Shown here one piece after another: positions 50,275-62,004 of a DNA stretch of 64,000 nt; the stretch's first letter is position 1; each line of letters begins with the position of its first letter. Location: positions 2,480,001 through 2,544,000 of the forward strand of contig CAVWNC010000003.1 in NCBI GenBank assembly GCA_963756455.1. The letters run 5' to 3'. The notes under the pieces are model-generated. The model was given only the letters and a program-made list of their open reading frames with translations. It was not told where the DNA came from and searched no databases. The DNA is from DASQPA01 sp963756455 (lineage in GTDB: Bacteria > Acidobacteriota > Thermoanaerobaculia > Multivoradales > UBA5704). The position numbers and the translations under genes are program-made.

Positions 50275-52425
50275 ATGAACTTACGCTGGCGCCGGCGGAG
50301 CCGGCTCTCGGTGATCCTGCCGCTCGCCGCGGCGGCGGGATTGTCCGTTCTCCTCTTTCTCTATGCCCGTCAGCAGGAGGACGAGGCTCTGCGGAGAACC
50401 TTCGCGGATCGGGCCCGGCCTTTGGCCTCGGCGGTCCGGGTGAGCTGCGAGAGTCACCTGGAAGTGCTGATGTCCCTCGAATCCCTGTTCGCGAGCGTTC
50501 CGTCGGTCAGCCGGGAGGAGTTCCGCGCCTTCGTGACCAGCTCCCTCAACCGTCATCCGGGGATCCGGGCCCTGTCGTGGAACCCGCGCGTAACGGCTAA
50601 GGACCGCGCTCGTTTCGAGGCGGACTTCGGAGCGCCCATCACCCAGGTCGATCCCGAGCGGCGGCGGCGGGTGCCGTCGCCGCCGCAGGCCGAGTACGTG
50701 GTCGTGCGCTATGTCGAGCCTGCCACAGACAGCGGTGCCCTGGGGATCGACGTGGGGACGGAGCCCGTCAGGCGGCAGGCCTTGGACACGGCCCGCGACC
50801 TGGGACAGATCGTGGCGACGGGACCGATCCGGCTGGTCAACGATCGCGGCGAGCAACTCTCCATTCTCGCTTTCGCTCCGGTCTATGCCGTGCGGACGGC
50901 GCCCGCGACCCTGGAGCAGCGCCGGAACGAGATCCGCGGCTACGCCACCGGCGTCTTCCGGCTCGGCGATCTCATGGAGAACGCGCTCCGCAAGCTGCGG
51001 CGGGCCGATGTGACCATCGCCCTCTTCGACAACCAGATAGGGAGCGCCCCGGCGCCTCTCTACGTGGACGCGCAGTGGCCCCACCGGCTGGCGGCGGCGG
51101 CGGCGGCGGGCCTGGAATGGCGGGAGTCCTTCGTGTTCGGGGGACGTCCGTGGGAGGTGCGGGTGGTGGCGACGCGTGCCTTCGCGGCCGACTACGGGTC
51201 CTGGCACGCCTGGGTCATCCTCCTCGGCGGCTTTCTCTTCACCGGCCTCCTGGGCGCCCTCCTCTTCATGGTCACCTCGCGGGCGGCCCGGATCGAGGCG
51301 CTGGTGGTCCGCCGCACTGCCGAGCTCCAGGCTGAGCTCAAGGAGCGCCGCAAAGCCGAGGAGGTCGTGCGCCTGAGCGAGGCGCGCAACCGGGACCTGC
51401 TCCTCAACATGATCGGCGGCATGATCACCTTGAACGCGCGCAGCCGGATCGAGTCGGTCAACCCGGCCGCCCAGCGGATCTTCGGCTACCGGGAGGACGA
51501 GCTCCTCGGCAAGAACGTCTCGATCCTCTTGGCCGACGCCCCGCAGAGCGATTCGGATGGCTACCTCCGGCGGGAGCACCGGGCGGCGATCGGCCGGGTG
51601 ACCGAGCTCTGGGGACGCCGCAAGGGCGGCGAGCTCTTCTTCTGCGAGGCCGCGCTCTTCGAGTTCGGGCCTCCCGAGGACCGCCGTTTCGCGTGCAACT
51701 TCCAGGACATTTCGGAACGGCGGGAGGTCGATCGCCTGAAATCGGAGTTCGTCTCCACGGTGAGCCACGAGCTGCGCACCCCGCTCACCTCCATCCGCGG
51801 CGCTCTCGGTCTCCTGGCCGCCGGGGTCCTCGGCGATCTGTCGCCCGAGGTCCGCGACATCCTCGGGCTCGCCGAGCGCAATGCGATCCGCTTGAGCGCC
51901 CTGATCAACGACATCCTCGACTTCGAGCGCCTGGAGAGCGGCCACTTTGAGATGCAGAGGGCCGCCGTGGACGTCGCGCTCCTCTTCGAGCAGTCGCTCG
52001 ACTCGGTGCGCCTGCTGGCGGACGAGCAGAGGATCGTCCTCCTTGGACTCCCGACCGGCCTCCGGGTCTGGGCGGATGCCGCCCGGGTCGTTCAGGTTCT
52101 CGTCAACCTGGTCTCGAATGCCATCAAGTTCTCGCCGCCGGAGCGCGAGGTTCGGGTGTGGGCCGAGGAGAGGGAGGAGGGGCGGGTGCGGATCTTCGTG
52201 CGAGACCAGGGCAAAGGCATCCCCGCGAGCCACCAGCAGCTCATTTTCGAGCGCTTCGCCCATGTCGAGACCTCCGACAAGCGCGACCAGAAGGGGACGG
52301 GTCTCGGCCTCGCGATCTGCAAGGCGATCGTCGAGCACCACGGAGGGCGGATCGGCGTCGACAGCGAGCCCGGAGCGGGGAGCACCTTCTGGTTCGACCT
52401 CCCCGCCGCCGGGCCCGCAGCCTGA
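50275..52425 (+). CDS. CHASE–PAS sensor histidine kinase
   Basis: 716 residues. N-terminal helix (LSVILPLAAAAGLSVLLFLYA), a periplasmic CHASE domain (about 40–295, with EEFRAFVTSSLNRHPGIRAL and SWNPRV), a second helix (WHAWVILLGGFLFTGLLGALL), a short coiled coil, a PAS domain (about 370–490, FGYREDELLGKNVSILLAD), HisKA with VSTVSHELRTPLTSIRGALG, and HATPase (LVNLVSNAIKFSP, VRDQGKGIP, GTGLGLAICKAIVEHHGG). No response regulator is adjacent, so it is an orphan kinase in this window. CHASE ligands vary; none is predicted. Confidence 0.93.
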   Translation: MNLRWRRRSRLSVILPLAAAAGLSVLLFLYARQQEDEALRRTFADRARPLASAVRVSCESHLEVLMSLESLFASVPSVSREEFRAFVTSSLNRHPGIRALSWNPRVTAKDRARFEADFGAPITQVDPERRRRVPSPPQAEYVVVRYVEPATDSGALGIDVGTEPVRRQALDTARDLGQIVATGPIRLVNDRGEQLSILAFAPVYAVRTAPATLEQRRNEIRGYATGVFRLGDLMENALRKLRRADVTIALFDNQIGSAPAPLYVDAQWPHRLAAAAAAGLEWRESFVFGGRPWEVRVVATRAFAADYGSWHAWVILLGGFLFTGLLGALLFMVTSRAARIEALVVRRTAELQAELKERRKAEEVVRLSEARNRDLLLNMIGGMITLNARSRIESVNPAAQRIFGYREDELLGKNVSILLADAPQSDSDGYLRREHRAAIGRVTELWGRRKGGELFFCEAALFEFGPPEDRRFACNFQDISERREVDRLKSEFVSTVSHELRTPLTSIRGALGLLAAGVLGDLSPEVRDILGLAERNAIRLSALINDILDFERLESGHFEMQRAAVDVALLFEQSLDSVRLLADEQRIVLLGLPTGLRVWADAARVVQVLVNLVSNAIKFSPPEREVRVWAEEREEGRVRIFVRDQGKGIPASHQQLIFERFAHVETSDKRDQKGTGLGLAICKAIVEHHGGRIGVDSEPGAGSTFWFDLPAAGPAA

Positions 52426-52434
52426 AAGCTCCGC

Positions 52435-55143
52435 CTACCGAGCCCCCAACCCCAAGCTCGGCCCATAGAGGATCGCGTTCAAAAAGATCGGCGTCGTCGC
52501 CCGCCAGAAGAGGCGGAAGGCGGGGCTCTGGGCGAAGAGGACGACGCTCCCCTTGCCGCGGCGTTCGGCGCCGACCAGGAGCGAGCCGGAGAGGCGCTGC
52601 TCGGCCTCGGGGAAGGCGAAGCCGGCGATCACCGGGCGCTCGGTCTGGGCGACCAGGACGTCTTTTCTCGGATCGCCGGTGGCGTGGAGGACGAGCGAGC
52701 CCTCGACGAGGACGGCGGGGGCGGCGTCGAGGCCCACGGTCAGGGGATGGTTCGGCTGCATTCTTGTCGCCAGGGCCGCCCCGGGGGTCACGATCGGACG
52801 GAGCGCTAACCCGGAGGGGGCTCCGAGCTCGGAGTCGGCGAGCTCGGGATCTCCCTGCGGGGCTTCCTTGGGCTCCTTCGAGGGCTCCCACTTCTTGACC
52901 GTCGTCATTTGATGGTCGGCGAGCCAGGTCGTGGCGTCGCCGATCGCCACCAGCTCGCCGCCGGACTTGATCCAGGCGTCGAGCCCCTCGCGGGTCTTCT
53001 CCGGCACCCGGCCGTAGTCGCCGTCGGGGAAAATGAGGACGTCGATCTCCCCCAGGTCGAGATCGGCCAGGCGCGCGAGGTCGAGCCGGTCGTGGCGCAC
53101 GCCCACCTGGCGGTCGAGGAGCGACCAGAGGAAGCCGAAGGAGGTGGCGTCAACCCCCTCACCGCTCACGAGGCCGATCCGCACCGGCCGGATGACCGCC
53201 ATGTCGCGGGAGCCCAGGGATGCCCCCTTGATCTCATAGGAGGCGGCGAGCCCGTGGGCGGTGAGGCCGTTCTCGACGATCAGGCCGCCCAGCACCTTGT
53301 CGAGGTCGGGGTTGCCGTGGCGGGGGATGAAGAGGGTGCCAGAGGGGTACTCGGTCCCCTCGACCGCGAAGCTCGTCAGGGCCAGCCGGTAGTGGAGGCC
53401 GCGCTTCTGGAGCGCCGCGGCGAGCCGGTAGCCCGCGATCCCCTGCGGCCGCACGAGGACGCCAAGCGCCGCCGTGCCGTGGATTCCGGGGCTCGGCGTG
53501 GCGGCCGCCTTCTGACCGCCGGGCTCGCCCGCCGCCACCCAGGCCTCCACGTTGTAGGCGAGTGGCAGCGACCAGGCGGTGATGTCGTAGAACTCGGCTC
53601 CCAGATTGTCCTCCAGGCGCTGGCGCTGGCGCTTCAGGAACGCGTCGCCCATCGAGGAGTCGGTGTCCAGGAGGACTTGGGCGAGAGTGCCGAGGGGCTG
53701 CGCGGTCGTCACCGCGTAGGTGCCAGCCGAAAAGCGCTTCTCCTCCTCGGGCCCGGGGACGTGGGCGAGCTTCCGGGCCTTCAAGGTCACCGTCTCGCCG
53801 AGCTGGCGGACGTGGATGCCGTGGAGGGTGAGGAGCTCGGCGAGCGCTCGGGCCTCCTGGCGGTCGGCCGGCCAGAGGTAGGTACGCGGCGGTCCGGCCG
53901 GGCCTTCGCGGGTCTCCACGAAGTCGGCGAGGATCTTAAGGCCCTGGGCCGCCGCCGTCTTCAAGGTGACGAGAGAGGTCGTGAAGTGCCGGGCGACGCG
54001 GTCGGCGAGAGTGAGCGGGCTGCCGTCGCCCAAGGTGAGCGACAGGCCGCCGTGGCCGCCGCCCGCCATCTCGTAGGTCATCCCCACCGCGCCTCGCAGG
54101 CTCGGGTAGGAGTCGCCGTAGCCGGGATAGAAGAGGTCGTAGCTCTGGCCCTTGAAGTAGACCCAGCCCTGGCGATCGAAGGCGGCGGCGTTGGCGCGGC
54201 CGAAGGTGTCGAGCCAGGAGACGATGCGGCGCGAGATCTGTGGGTGGACGGGCTCGGCCGGGGGCGGGAAGAAGTAGCTCGCCTCGGTCCCCATCTCGTG
54301 GAAGTCGACGTAGACCTGCGGCTCCCAGGCGCGGTAGGCGGTGAGCCGCTGGCGGGTCTCCTGCTGGCTCGCCCAGGCCCAGTCGCGGTTCAGGTCGACG
54401 AGATAGTGGTTCTGCCGGCCGCCGGGCCAGGGCTCCCAGTGCTCGGAAGCGGCGATCCGCGGGTTGGGCTCGGCTCCCCGCCGCTCCGCAAAGGCATGGA
54501 GGTAGCGCTCGCGGCCATCGGGGTTGACCAGCGGATCGAGGAGGACGACCGTGTTTTTGAGCAGCCCCGGGATCTCCCCCTGGCCGGCGGCGAGGACGTA
54601 GGCGACCGCCATCGCCGCCTCGGACGACGACGACTCGTTGCCGTGCACCCCGTAGGCGAGCCAGACGACGAGCGGCGCCTTCTCGACCAGCCGCTCGCGC
54701 TCCGCCCGCGGTAGGGCGCCGGGGTCGGCGAGGCGGAGGTGCTCCTCGCGGAGCGATTCCAGGTGGGCGAGGCTCTCGGGCGAGCCCAAGGCGACGAGCT
54801 TGAGCGGCCGGCCCTCGTAGGTCTCGCCATAGGTCCACACCTTCACCCGCGGCGAGGCCGCCGCCAGGGCGTCGAGGTAGGCCTGGATGCGGTCCCAGGG
54901 AGTGAAACGCTCGCCCAACGGATAGCCGAGGAAGGCCTCGGGCCGCGGCACCCGCTCATCGAGCGGCGGCAGCTCCAGAACCTCGCCGTCGGAGAGCGGG
55001 GCGAAGAGGGCCCCCGCCCCCGCAGCCGCCGGGGCACGGACGCCATCCGGAGGATGAGGGGGCGCGGCGGCGGCGCTTCGAGGGCTTAAAGGCAGCCCGG
55101 CCAGACAGGCCAGGGCGAAGATCGACAGGCAAACCCTACGCAT
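52435..55143 (-). CDS. Secreted M14 zinc carboxypeptidase
   Basis: 902 residues, ATG at 55143 (MRRVCLSIFALACLAGL) with a signal peptide. The M14 domain occupies about 90–400: zinc ligands in LAYGVHGNESSSSEAAM (HxxE), substrate residues in LLDPLVNPDGRER and NRDWAWASQQETR, and the third ligand region VYVDFHEMGTEASYFFP. The C-terminal 500 residues contain a ThuA/class I glutamine-amidotransferase-like part (GEIDVLIFPDGDYGRVPE). This long two-part form is common in secreted M14 peptidases of Bacteroidota and Acidobacteriota. Convergent with the CHASE kinase. Confidence 0.88.
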   Translation of the reverse strand: MRRVCLSIFALACLAGLPLSPRSAAAAPPHPPDGVRAPAAAGAGALFAPLSDGEVLELPPLDERVPRPEAFLGYPLGERFTPWDRIQAYLDALAAASPRVKVWTYGETYEGRPLKLVALGSPESLAHLESLREEHLRLADPGALPRAERERLVEKAPLVVWLAYGVHGNESSSSEAAMAVAYVLAAGQGEIPGLLKNTVVLLDPLVNPDGRERYLHAFAERRGAEPNPRIAASEHWEPWPGGRQNHYLVDLNRDWAWASQQETRQRLTAYRAWEPQVYVDFHEMGTEASYFFPPPAEPVHPQISRRIVSWLDTFGRANAAAFDRQGWVYFKGQSYDLFYPGYGDSYPSLRGAVGMTYEMAGGGHGGLSLTLGDGSPLTLADRVARHFTTSLVTLKTAAAQGLKILADFVETREGPAGPPRTYLWPADRQEARALAELLTLHGIHVRQLGETVTLKARKLAHVPGPEEEKRFSAGTYAVTTAQPLGTLAQVLLDTDSSMGDAFLKRQRQRLEDNLGAEFYDITAWSLPLAYNVEAWVAAGEPGGQKAAATPSPGIHGTAALGVLVRPQGIAGYRLAAALQKRGLHYRLALTSFAVEGTEYPSGTLFIPRHGNPDLDKVLGGLIVENGLTAHGLAASYEIKGASLGSRDMAVIRPVRIGLVSGEGVDATSFGFLWSLLDRQVGVRHDRLDLARLADLDLGEIDVLIFPDGDYGRVPEKTREGLDAWIKSGGELVAIGDATTWLADHQMTTVKKWEPSKEPKEAPQGDPELADSELGAPSGLALRPIVTPGAALATRMQPNHPLTVGLDAAPAVLVEGSLVLHATGDPRKDVLVAQTERPVIAGFAFPEAEQRLSGSLLVGAERRGKGSVVLFAQSPAFRLFWRATTPIFLNAILYGPSLGLGAR

Positions 55144-55193
55144 GGTCGTTTGAAACCTCACAACGAGAGCCGGTCACAATCAGCTGCTCGCAA

Positions 55194-56575
<1,382 letters not shown>

Positions 56576-56579
<4 letters not shown>

Positions 56580-59419
56580 GCGGTGCCCCGCGCTGCCGGA
56601 GAGATCGTGGCGGGGGGTGCCAGCCGGGGCAGCTCGATCGTGAAGCGGGCGCCGGCGCCGGGCTCGTTCGCGACCGAGAGGCTACCGCCGTGGCGGCGCA
56701 CGATGTCGTGGCTGATGGCGAGGCCGAGACCGGTGCCGCCGCTCGCATGCTTGGTCGAGTAGAAGGGCTCGAAGATCTTGCCCAGGCGCTCGGGTGGGAT
56801 GCCCGGGCCGGTGTCCTCGACGGACACCTGGACGTTGGCGGGGTCGGCCGTAAGGCGGACGGTGAGCCGGCCACCCTTCTCGGACATCGCCTGGAGGGCG
56901 TTGACGAGGAGGTTGGTCAGCACCTGCTGCAGCTCGCCGTCGCAGCCGAGGACGACGACCGGAGCCGCGTCGGGCGCCGGAGGCTGCCAGTCGAGCTCGA
57001 TCCGCCGCTTGCCGAGCCGGTCGCCGAGGAGGTCGAGCGACTCGGTGATGAGCGGCGCCAAGGTGACCGGCTTCCTCTCGTTCTGGCGATCCTTGGCGAA
57101 TTCCAGCAGATTGTTGACGATCCGCGCGGCGCGGAAGGTCTGACGCTCGACTTTCTTCAAGATCGCGTAGTGCGGATCGCTCTCCGCGGTCTCCGCGAGG
57201 AGCATCTGGGCGTAGCTCGAAATGCCGGTGATCGGAGTGTTGACCTCGTGCGCCACCCCGGCGGCGAGCATGCCGAGCGCCGCCAGGCGATCCTTCTCCT
57301 GGAGCGCCTGCTCCATCGCCACCCGCTCGCTGACGTCGTGGACGACGAGCACCGTGAGGTGCTTGCCGAGCCTCGCCGCGTCGCCAGCGTCGGCGGCATC
57401 GGAGGCATCGGAGGCATCGGAGGCATCGGAGGCGAAATCGGCGAGGGTCAGGTGCAGATGGCGCTCCTCGCCCCCGGGCTCGCAGTAGCTGACCTCGACC
57501 GGCGCCTCGCCGGGATGGGGGAGGGGGCCGACCGGCAGCACCTCGACGAGCGGCCGACCGACTAAAGCACCACGGTCCCGACCAGCGAGGTGGACGAAGG
57601 CGGCGTTGACCGACATCACGAGGCCGGCCGGATCGAGCACGGCGATGCCGGCGGGCGAGGACTCGAAGATCCCCTCGTTGTAGCGCTGGAGCCGCAAGAC
57701 CTCCTCCAGCTGGTGATGGAGCTGGCCCAGGAGCTGGGCGTTCTCGATCGCCAGGGCCGCCTGGTTGAGCAGGTGGCGGATGAGGTCGACGTCCTCGCTG
57801 TTCAGCGGATCGCGGTTCTTCTTGTAGCCGGTCAAAACGACGCCCACCCGGCTGCCGAGGACGTGGAGCGGAAAGGCGTAGCGGTAGCCGCCGGCGAAGA
57901 GCCGCTGCTCGACGGCGGGGGGCTCGGCGGGGAGCGCGACGCCCGAGAGGTGCAGGAAATTCTCCTGCCAGAACCCCTCCCCGAGGGCGTCGGGAGCGAG
58001 CCGACCGGGCAGGCCGGGCTCGGCGCGGACCGGCGCTAGCGCCGCTCCCTGTACGAGGTAGAGGTTGGCCCGTTCGAGCTCCACCCCCTCCTCGATCTGC
58101 TGCAGGAGATTGGTGCACAGCCGGCCGAGGTCGCGCTCGTGGAGGAGCCCCTTGCCGAAATTCGTGAGCGCCCGGCGCTTGCCGAACGAGCGCCGGTAGT
58201 GGAGGCGCTCGAGGGTCCCCGCGATCGAGCGGCGGGTGGGGACGAGGAGGCCCGCGATGGCGAGCCCGGCGGCGAAGGAGAGGAGGTTTCTCGCCAGCGA
58301 CAGCTCCCGCGGCACCCCGCGGACGACCGCCAGGTTGACGAGCGAGAAGCCGATGATCCCGAGGAGCAGGGTGACGGTCGCCGAGATCGTGTCGCGGACG
58401 ATGATCTCGATGTCCCACAGCTTGTAGCGCAGGATGGCATAGGCGAAGGCGATGGGCACCAGGCCGAGCGGCAGGACGGCGACCGTGGTCAGGAGCTGCG
58501 GCCGGGCGAGCCCGAGGGCCATGGGGACGACGTAGAGGAGGAAGAACGGCAGGTACCCCCCGGCGAGGCCGAAGGCCACCCACTGCAGCTGGCGCTGCTG
58601 CTCCCAGGTCCGGCCGCGCCCGATCCTCCAGGCGAGGAGGAGCACCGAGGCCAGGGCGTAGGCCATCAGGGAGTAGATTTCGAGGTGGTCCAGGGTGTGG
58701 AGCGCGGCGGCTGTCGGGTGGCGGAAGAGGAGCCGCACTCCGAGGGCCAGATCGAGCTGAAGGACGAGGAAGACCGCGGCCGGCAGGTAGAGGAGGGAGA
58801 CGAGACCGCGGAAGCGGCGATCTTCCAAGACCGGGGTGGGGAAGACGAGGAAGAGATGGAGGGTGAGCGCCGGGAGGAAGATCCGCGCCAGCTCGTCGCC
58901 CGAGAAGACCAGCCGGAAGAGGAGGTCCGCCGGGGGCGCCGGCGAGAATAGGTAGAAGACCGCCGAGGCCAGGCACCAGAGATAGAAGAGGAACCCCGGC
59001 CGCTCGCCGTGCTTTAAGAGGGTATAGAGGCCGATCAGCAGGTAAAAGACCCCGATCAGGGCCAGGAACAGGTAGGGGAAGTCGACGGCGAGCGGCGGCC
59101 GGTGGTAGTGGACCTCGACCAGCTGCTCGCCGCGGAGGACGGTGAGCTGGCTCTCGGCCTTCCCCTGGAGGTGCCGGGCGAAGTCGGCCTCGGCCGCCAC
59201 CTCGGCACCGTCGGCGAGGAGCACCCGGTCGCCGGGGAGGAGCCCCGTCGCGCGGTCCTCGACCGTTTCCACCCGCGCCGCGGCGCCCGGCATTCGGGCG
59301 GTGAAGCCCAGCGGCTGGAAGCTCTGCACCTTGCGATAGAACGACAGGCCGCCCAAAGCGACCGCCGCCGCCGCCAGAAGGAGCGAGAGGGAGAGTTTCA
59401 GGGTGCGAGACCGCATCAT
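56576..59419 (-). CDS. Membrane sensor histidine kinase (PDZ–7TM–GAF–PAS)
   Basis: 947 residues. An N-terminal helix precedes a PDZ-like periplasmic domain (about 40–110, RATGLLPGDRVLLADG). Seven to nine membrane helices follow (about 115–390), then a GAF-like domain (about 420–580), a PAS domain (YNEGIFESSPAGIAVLDPAG), HisKA (LAAGVAHEVNTPITGISSYA) and HATPase (LTNLLVNALQAMS, VEDTGPGIP, GTGLGLAISHDIVRRHGG). The module fits envelope or lipid stress sensing; the signal is unknown. A Ser/Asp/Ala microsatellite (DASDASDASDA) interrupts the PAS region. Partner of the NtrC-type regulator downstream. Confidence 0.93.
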
Positions 59420-59445
59420 GGGAAGACCTGGGCAAGACGCACCAA

Positions 59446-59461
59446 AGCATCTTCTATGCCA
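59446..59461 (-). promoter_or_regulatory. Sigma-54 promoter for the kinase–regulator operon
   Basis: On the minus strand TGGCATAGAAGATGCT: GG at -24 and GC at -12 with exact sigma-54 spacing (TGGCAC-N5-TTGC type, 16 nt). It ends 26 nt before the kinase start. Since the second gene encodes a sigma-54 activator, the operon is probably self-activated. Confidence 0.65.
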
Positions 59462-59487
59462 GCATCACAGATTTTTGAATCGCCTCC

Positions 59488-59510
59488 AACCCTCTGAATT
59501 CTAGAGGGTT
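59488..59510. promoter_or_regulatory. Palindrome, candidate activator-binding site
   Basis: AACCCTCT, 7-nt spacer with GAATTC, AGAGGGTT: a perfect 8+8 inverted repeat centred about 45 bp upstream of the sigma-54 promoter. It may bind the NtrC-type regulator. A terminator role on the plus strand is the alternative. Confidence 0.45.
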
Positions 59511-59519
59511 TCGGTGTCG

Positions 59520-59802
59520 TCATCCAGAAAACCGGACGTTATTCAAGCGGTTGAATCCAAGGGTTTGAGGCGGGAGGAGGAGAGGTTCGACGCGAGTCTG
59601 TCCAGGGCTTCGCCCTTCGCGAAGGAATTACGGCCCTTCAGGCCTGAAGCGGCGCAACGATGGGTGGCAGCGTTTCGCCAAGGGTCCCTCCCCCCTGGGC
59701 GGGAGGCGGTTGGGTCAGGGGGGAGGCTAGGAGGGGGGCGATACGCATAGCCCCAAACTTCTGCTGCTGGTCTCTGCTGGCGGGCGGTTTTGATGCGAGA
59801 CC
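59520..59802. other. Intergenic region without recognised gene
   Basis: About 280 bp between two minus-strand genes. It contains GGCGGGAGG-type G-runs and a short plus-strand frame that I do not consider coding. No repeat or RNA is recognised. Confidence 0.4.
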
Positions 59803-61866
59803 CTAGAACTTGACCGCCAACCCACCGAGGAACCGCGTGCGCAGCTCGTCGTCGCGAGTGCTCGTGGCGGTGGAGACCAGGGGCAGGATGCCGCGGCTGA
59901 GCTCCATGTTGAGCTGCACCGTCCAGTCGCCGGCCAGATCCATCAGGACGTTGAGATCCTGAGAGAGCATGAGCTGCAGCCGATCGACGCTGATCGGGGT
60001 GGCTTGCGGCGAGTCCGGGCTGAGCGGCGACAGATCCTGGTTGAGGCGGTGGAAGGCGATGAAGACGCCGGTCGAGGTCGCCTTGAAGCGGGTGTCGAGC
60101 GAGGTCACCAGGTACGACACCTTGTTCTGGTAGGCCTGCCCCGGAGCGGAGTAGAAGACGCCGCCGCCGCCGTTCGCGAGGCTCGCCTCGAACTTGGTCG
60201 TGATGCCGGGGAGGATCTGGCGGCCCAGGGAGACCTTGACCTCGGGCACCCGGTCGCCGGGGACGAGGTAGAGGCTCTCCTCGCGATCGAAGAGGTCGTC
60301 GCTGAAGTAAAGACGGAGGGTCTTGCCGAAGGTGCGGTCCATCGCCGAGAGCGAGAAGGTGTCGTCGCCCTGCTTCCTCGCCAGGCGCAGCTCGTAGCAG
60401 GCCTTGCCGCCCTCCTCGCAGAGGTCGGCCTCCTGGTAGAGGGTGGGGAGGAACTGCGGCGCGGTCACCGACGCCCGCTCGTAGACCTGGCGGGAGGCCG
60501 AGCTCTGGAGCTGCCAGAGGTCGCCCAGGCGGAGGACGACGCCGCCCTCGGGCCGGACCGTCAGGCTGCCGTCGGAGAGAGTGTTGTAGAGGCCATACTC
60601 GACGAGCACCGCCGGCTGCAGACGGAAGCCGCCGCGGCCGAAGACGTCCAGGCTGTCCTGCCCGGGGAGGCCCGGCAGGGACTGGGAGGCGGCGTTGCCG
60701 GAAGGGCCGCCGGAGGGGCCGCCGGCGCCAGAAGGTGCGGAGATCCCATATTCGAGGTCGCGGTAGCGGATGCCGCTCTGGAAGGTCGAGCTGGGTCCCA
60801 GGTCCGTCGTGTAGGAGCCTTCGACCCGCCAGGTGCGCGAGGCGCCGGGGATCTCGGCGGGGTCGAAGGAGCCCTGGCGGTGGAAGTTGTTCTCACTGGT
60901 GTACTGAGCGGCGATCTCCGAGCGGCTGTTGTCGCCCACCGCCTGCGACCAGCTCACCCGGTAGTGCTCGAAGTCCACCGGCACCGGGCCGTCGCTGGTG
61001 CGGGCGACGATGCGGTTGGTGAGCGAGGTGACGTTGACGTTGCTGCGCGGGCCGTTGTTGAGGTCGAGCGAGAGCGCGCTGGCCTGGCCGCTGCTCACCG
61101 AAGACGCCGCCTGGGCGCCCGCGCCGCCGCCAGCGAGGGCGGGGGTGGGCTCGAACTGCCAGAAGTGGCCGCGCAGGCCGACCTGCATGTCGCCCAGCTG
61201 GCCCTCGATGCCGAGCCGACCGCCGGCCATCTGGCCCTCGCCGCCGGCGGTGAGGCTGTCGGGCCCCTTCATCGCCTGGATGTCGGTGTGGAACCGCGAC
61301 AGGGCGCCGGCGCCGAGCGGCACGACGTTCCGGCGATCCTCGGCGAACCGGGGCTCCACCTCGGCGCTCGTCTCCTCGATCTGCCGCAGCACGTCGGGTG
61401 GGATGCTGGCGCGGAGCGACCAGAAGTCGTCGGGCCGGCCGTTCTTGCCGGGGGCACCGGCTGCGGGGGTGTCCTGGAGGAGCTGCAGCTCGAGGAACTG
61501 GTAGGCCTTGGCGGTCGTCCGGGTGAGGAGGATCACGACCGGCGCGAAGCCCGCCTTGTGGGCGATGACCTTGTAGAGGCCGGCCGGGAGATCCTGGAAG
61601 AGGAAGTTGCCCTGGGGGTCGGTCGTGACCTTGTGCAACTGAAGGTCGGCGAGCTGGAAGGCATAGACCCCGGCGGAAGCGAGCGGAGACTTTTCCCCGA
61701 TCACCCGTCCCCCCACACCTGGCGGTGGGGTCTGCAGCGCCTGCGGCGCCGGCAGCGCCGACGGCGATTGCTGGGCTGGCAGTGCTGGGGCCAGGGCGCT
61801 CGAAGCGAGGCCCAACGCCAGGAAAGCGGAAAGGAGGGGGTGACTCTTGTGCGGGTGGTTCTTCAT
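59803..61866 (-). CDS. Outer-membrane beta-barrel protein with carboxypeptidase-regulatory-like domain
   Basis: 687 residues, ATG at 61866 (MKNHPHKSHPLLSAFLALGL) with signal peptide (LAPALPAQQ). Residues about 45–120 form a CarboxypepD_reg-like Ig fold (GGRVIGEKSPLASAGVYAFQ, DPQGNFLFQDLPAGLYKVIA). The rest is alternating amphipathic strands ending in a C-terminal aromatic (GGLAVKF), as in outer-membrane barrels related to TonB-dependent receptors, though no TonB box or plug is evident. Surface export or uptake is plausible; no ligand is predicted. Confidence 0.75.
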   Translation of the reverse strand: MKNHPHKSHPLLSAFLALGLASSALAPALPAQQSPSALPAPQALQTPPPGVGGRVIGEKSPLASAGVYAFQLADLQLHKVTTDPQGNFLFQDLPAGLYKVIAHKAGFAPVVILLTRTTAKAYQFLELQLLQDTPAAGAPGKNGRPDDFWSLRASIPPDVLRQIEETSAEVEPRFAEDRRNVVPLGAGALSRFHTDIQAMKGPDSLTAGGEGQMAGGRLGIEGQLGDMQVGLRGHFWQFEPTPALAGGGAGAQAASSVSSGQASALSLDLNNGPRSNVNVTSLTNRIVARTSDGPVPVDFEHYRVSWSQAVGDNSRSEIAAQYTSENNFHRQGSFDPAEIPGASRTWRVEGSYTTDLGPSSTFQSGIRYRDLEYGISAPSGAGGPSGGPSGNAASQSLPGLPGQDSLDVFGRGGFRLQPAVLVEYGLYNTLSDGSLTVRPEGGVVLRLGDLWQLQSSASRQVYERASVTAPQFLPTLYQEADLCEEGGKACYELRLARKQGDDTFSLSAMDRTFGKTLRLYFSDDLFDREESLYLVPGDRVPEVKVSLGRQILPGITTKFEASLANGGGGVFYSAPGQAYQNKVSYLVTSLDTRFKATSTGVFIAFHRLNQDLSPLSPDSPQATPISVDRLQLMLSQDLNVLMDLAGDWTVQLNMELSRGILPLVSTATSTRDDELRTRFLGGLAVKF

Positions 61867-62004
61867 CCCAGAGACCCTACAAGCGGTGAGTCTAGTCCTC
61901 CGCCACGGGGCTGTCAAACCGGCGGTCGGCCGGCGGGGAGCCGGTGCGGATCGCTCGCGGAGGGCCGGGAAAATCTATTGTTTCCTATTATTTGGAGTAC
62001 GCGA

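Noticed and set aside
59514..59750. 78-codon frame in the gap upstream of the kinase
   Set aside because: Low-complexity end, no ribosome site, no recognisable family.
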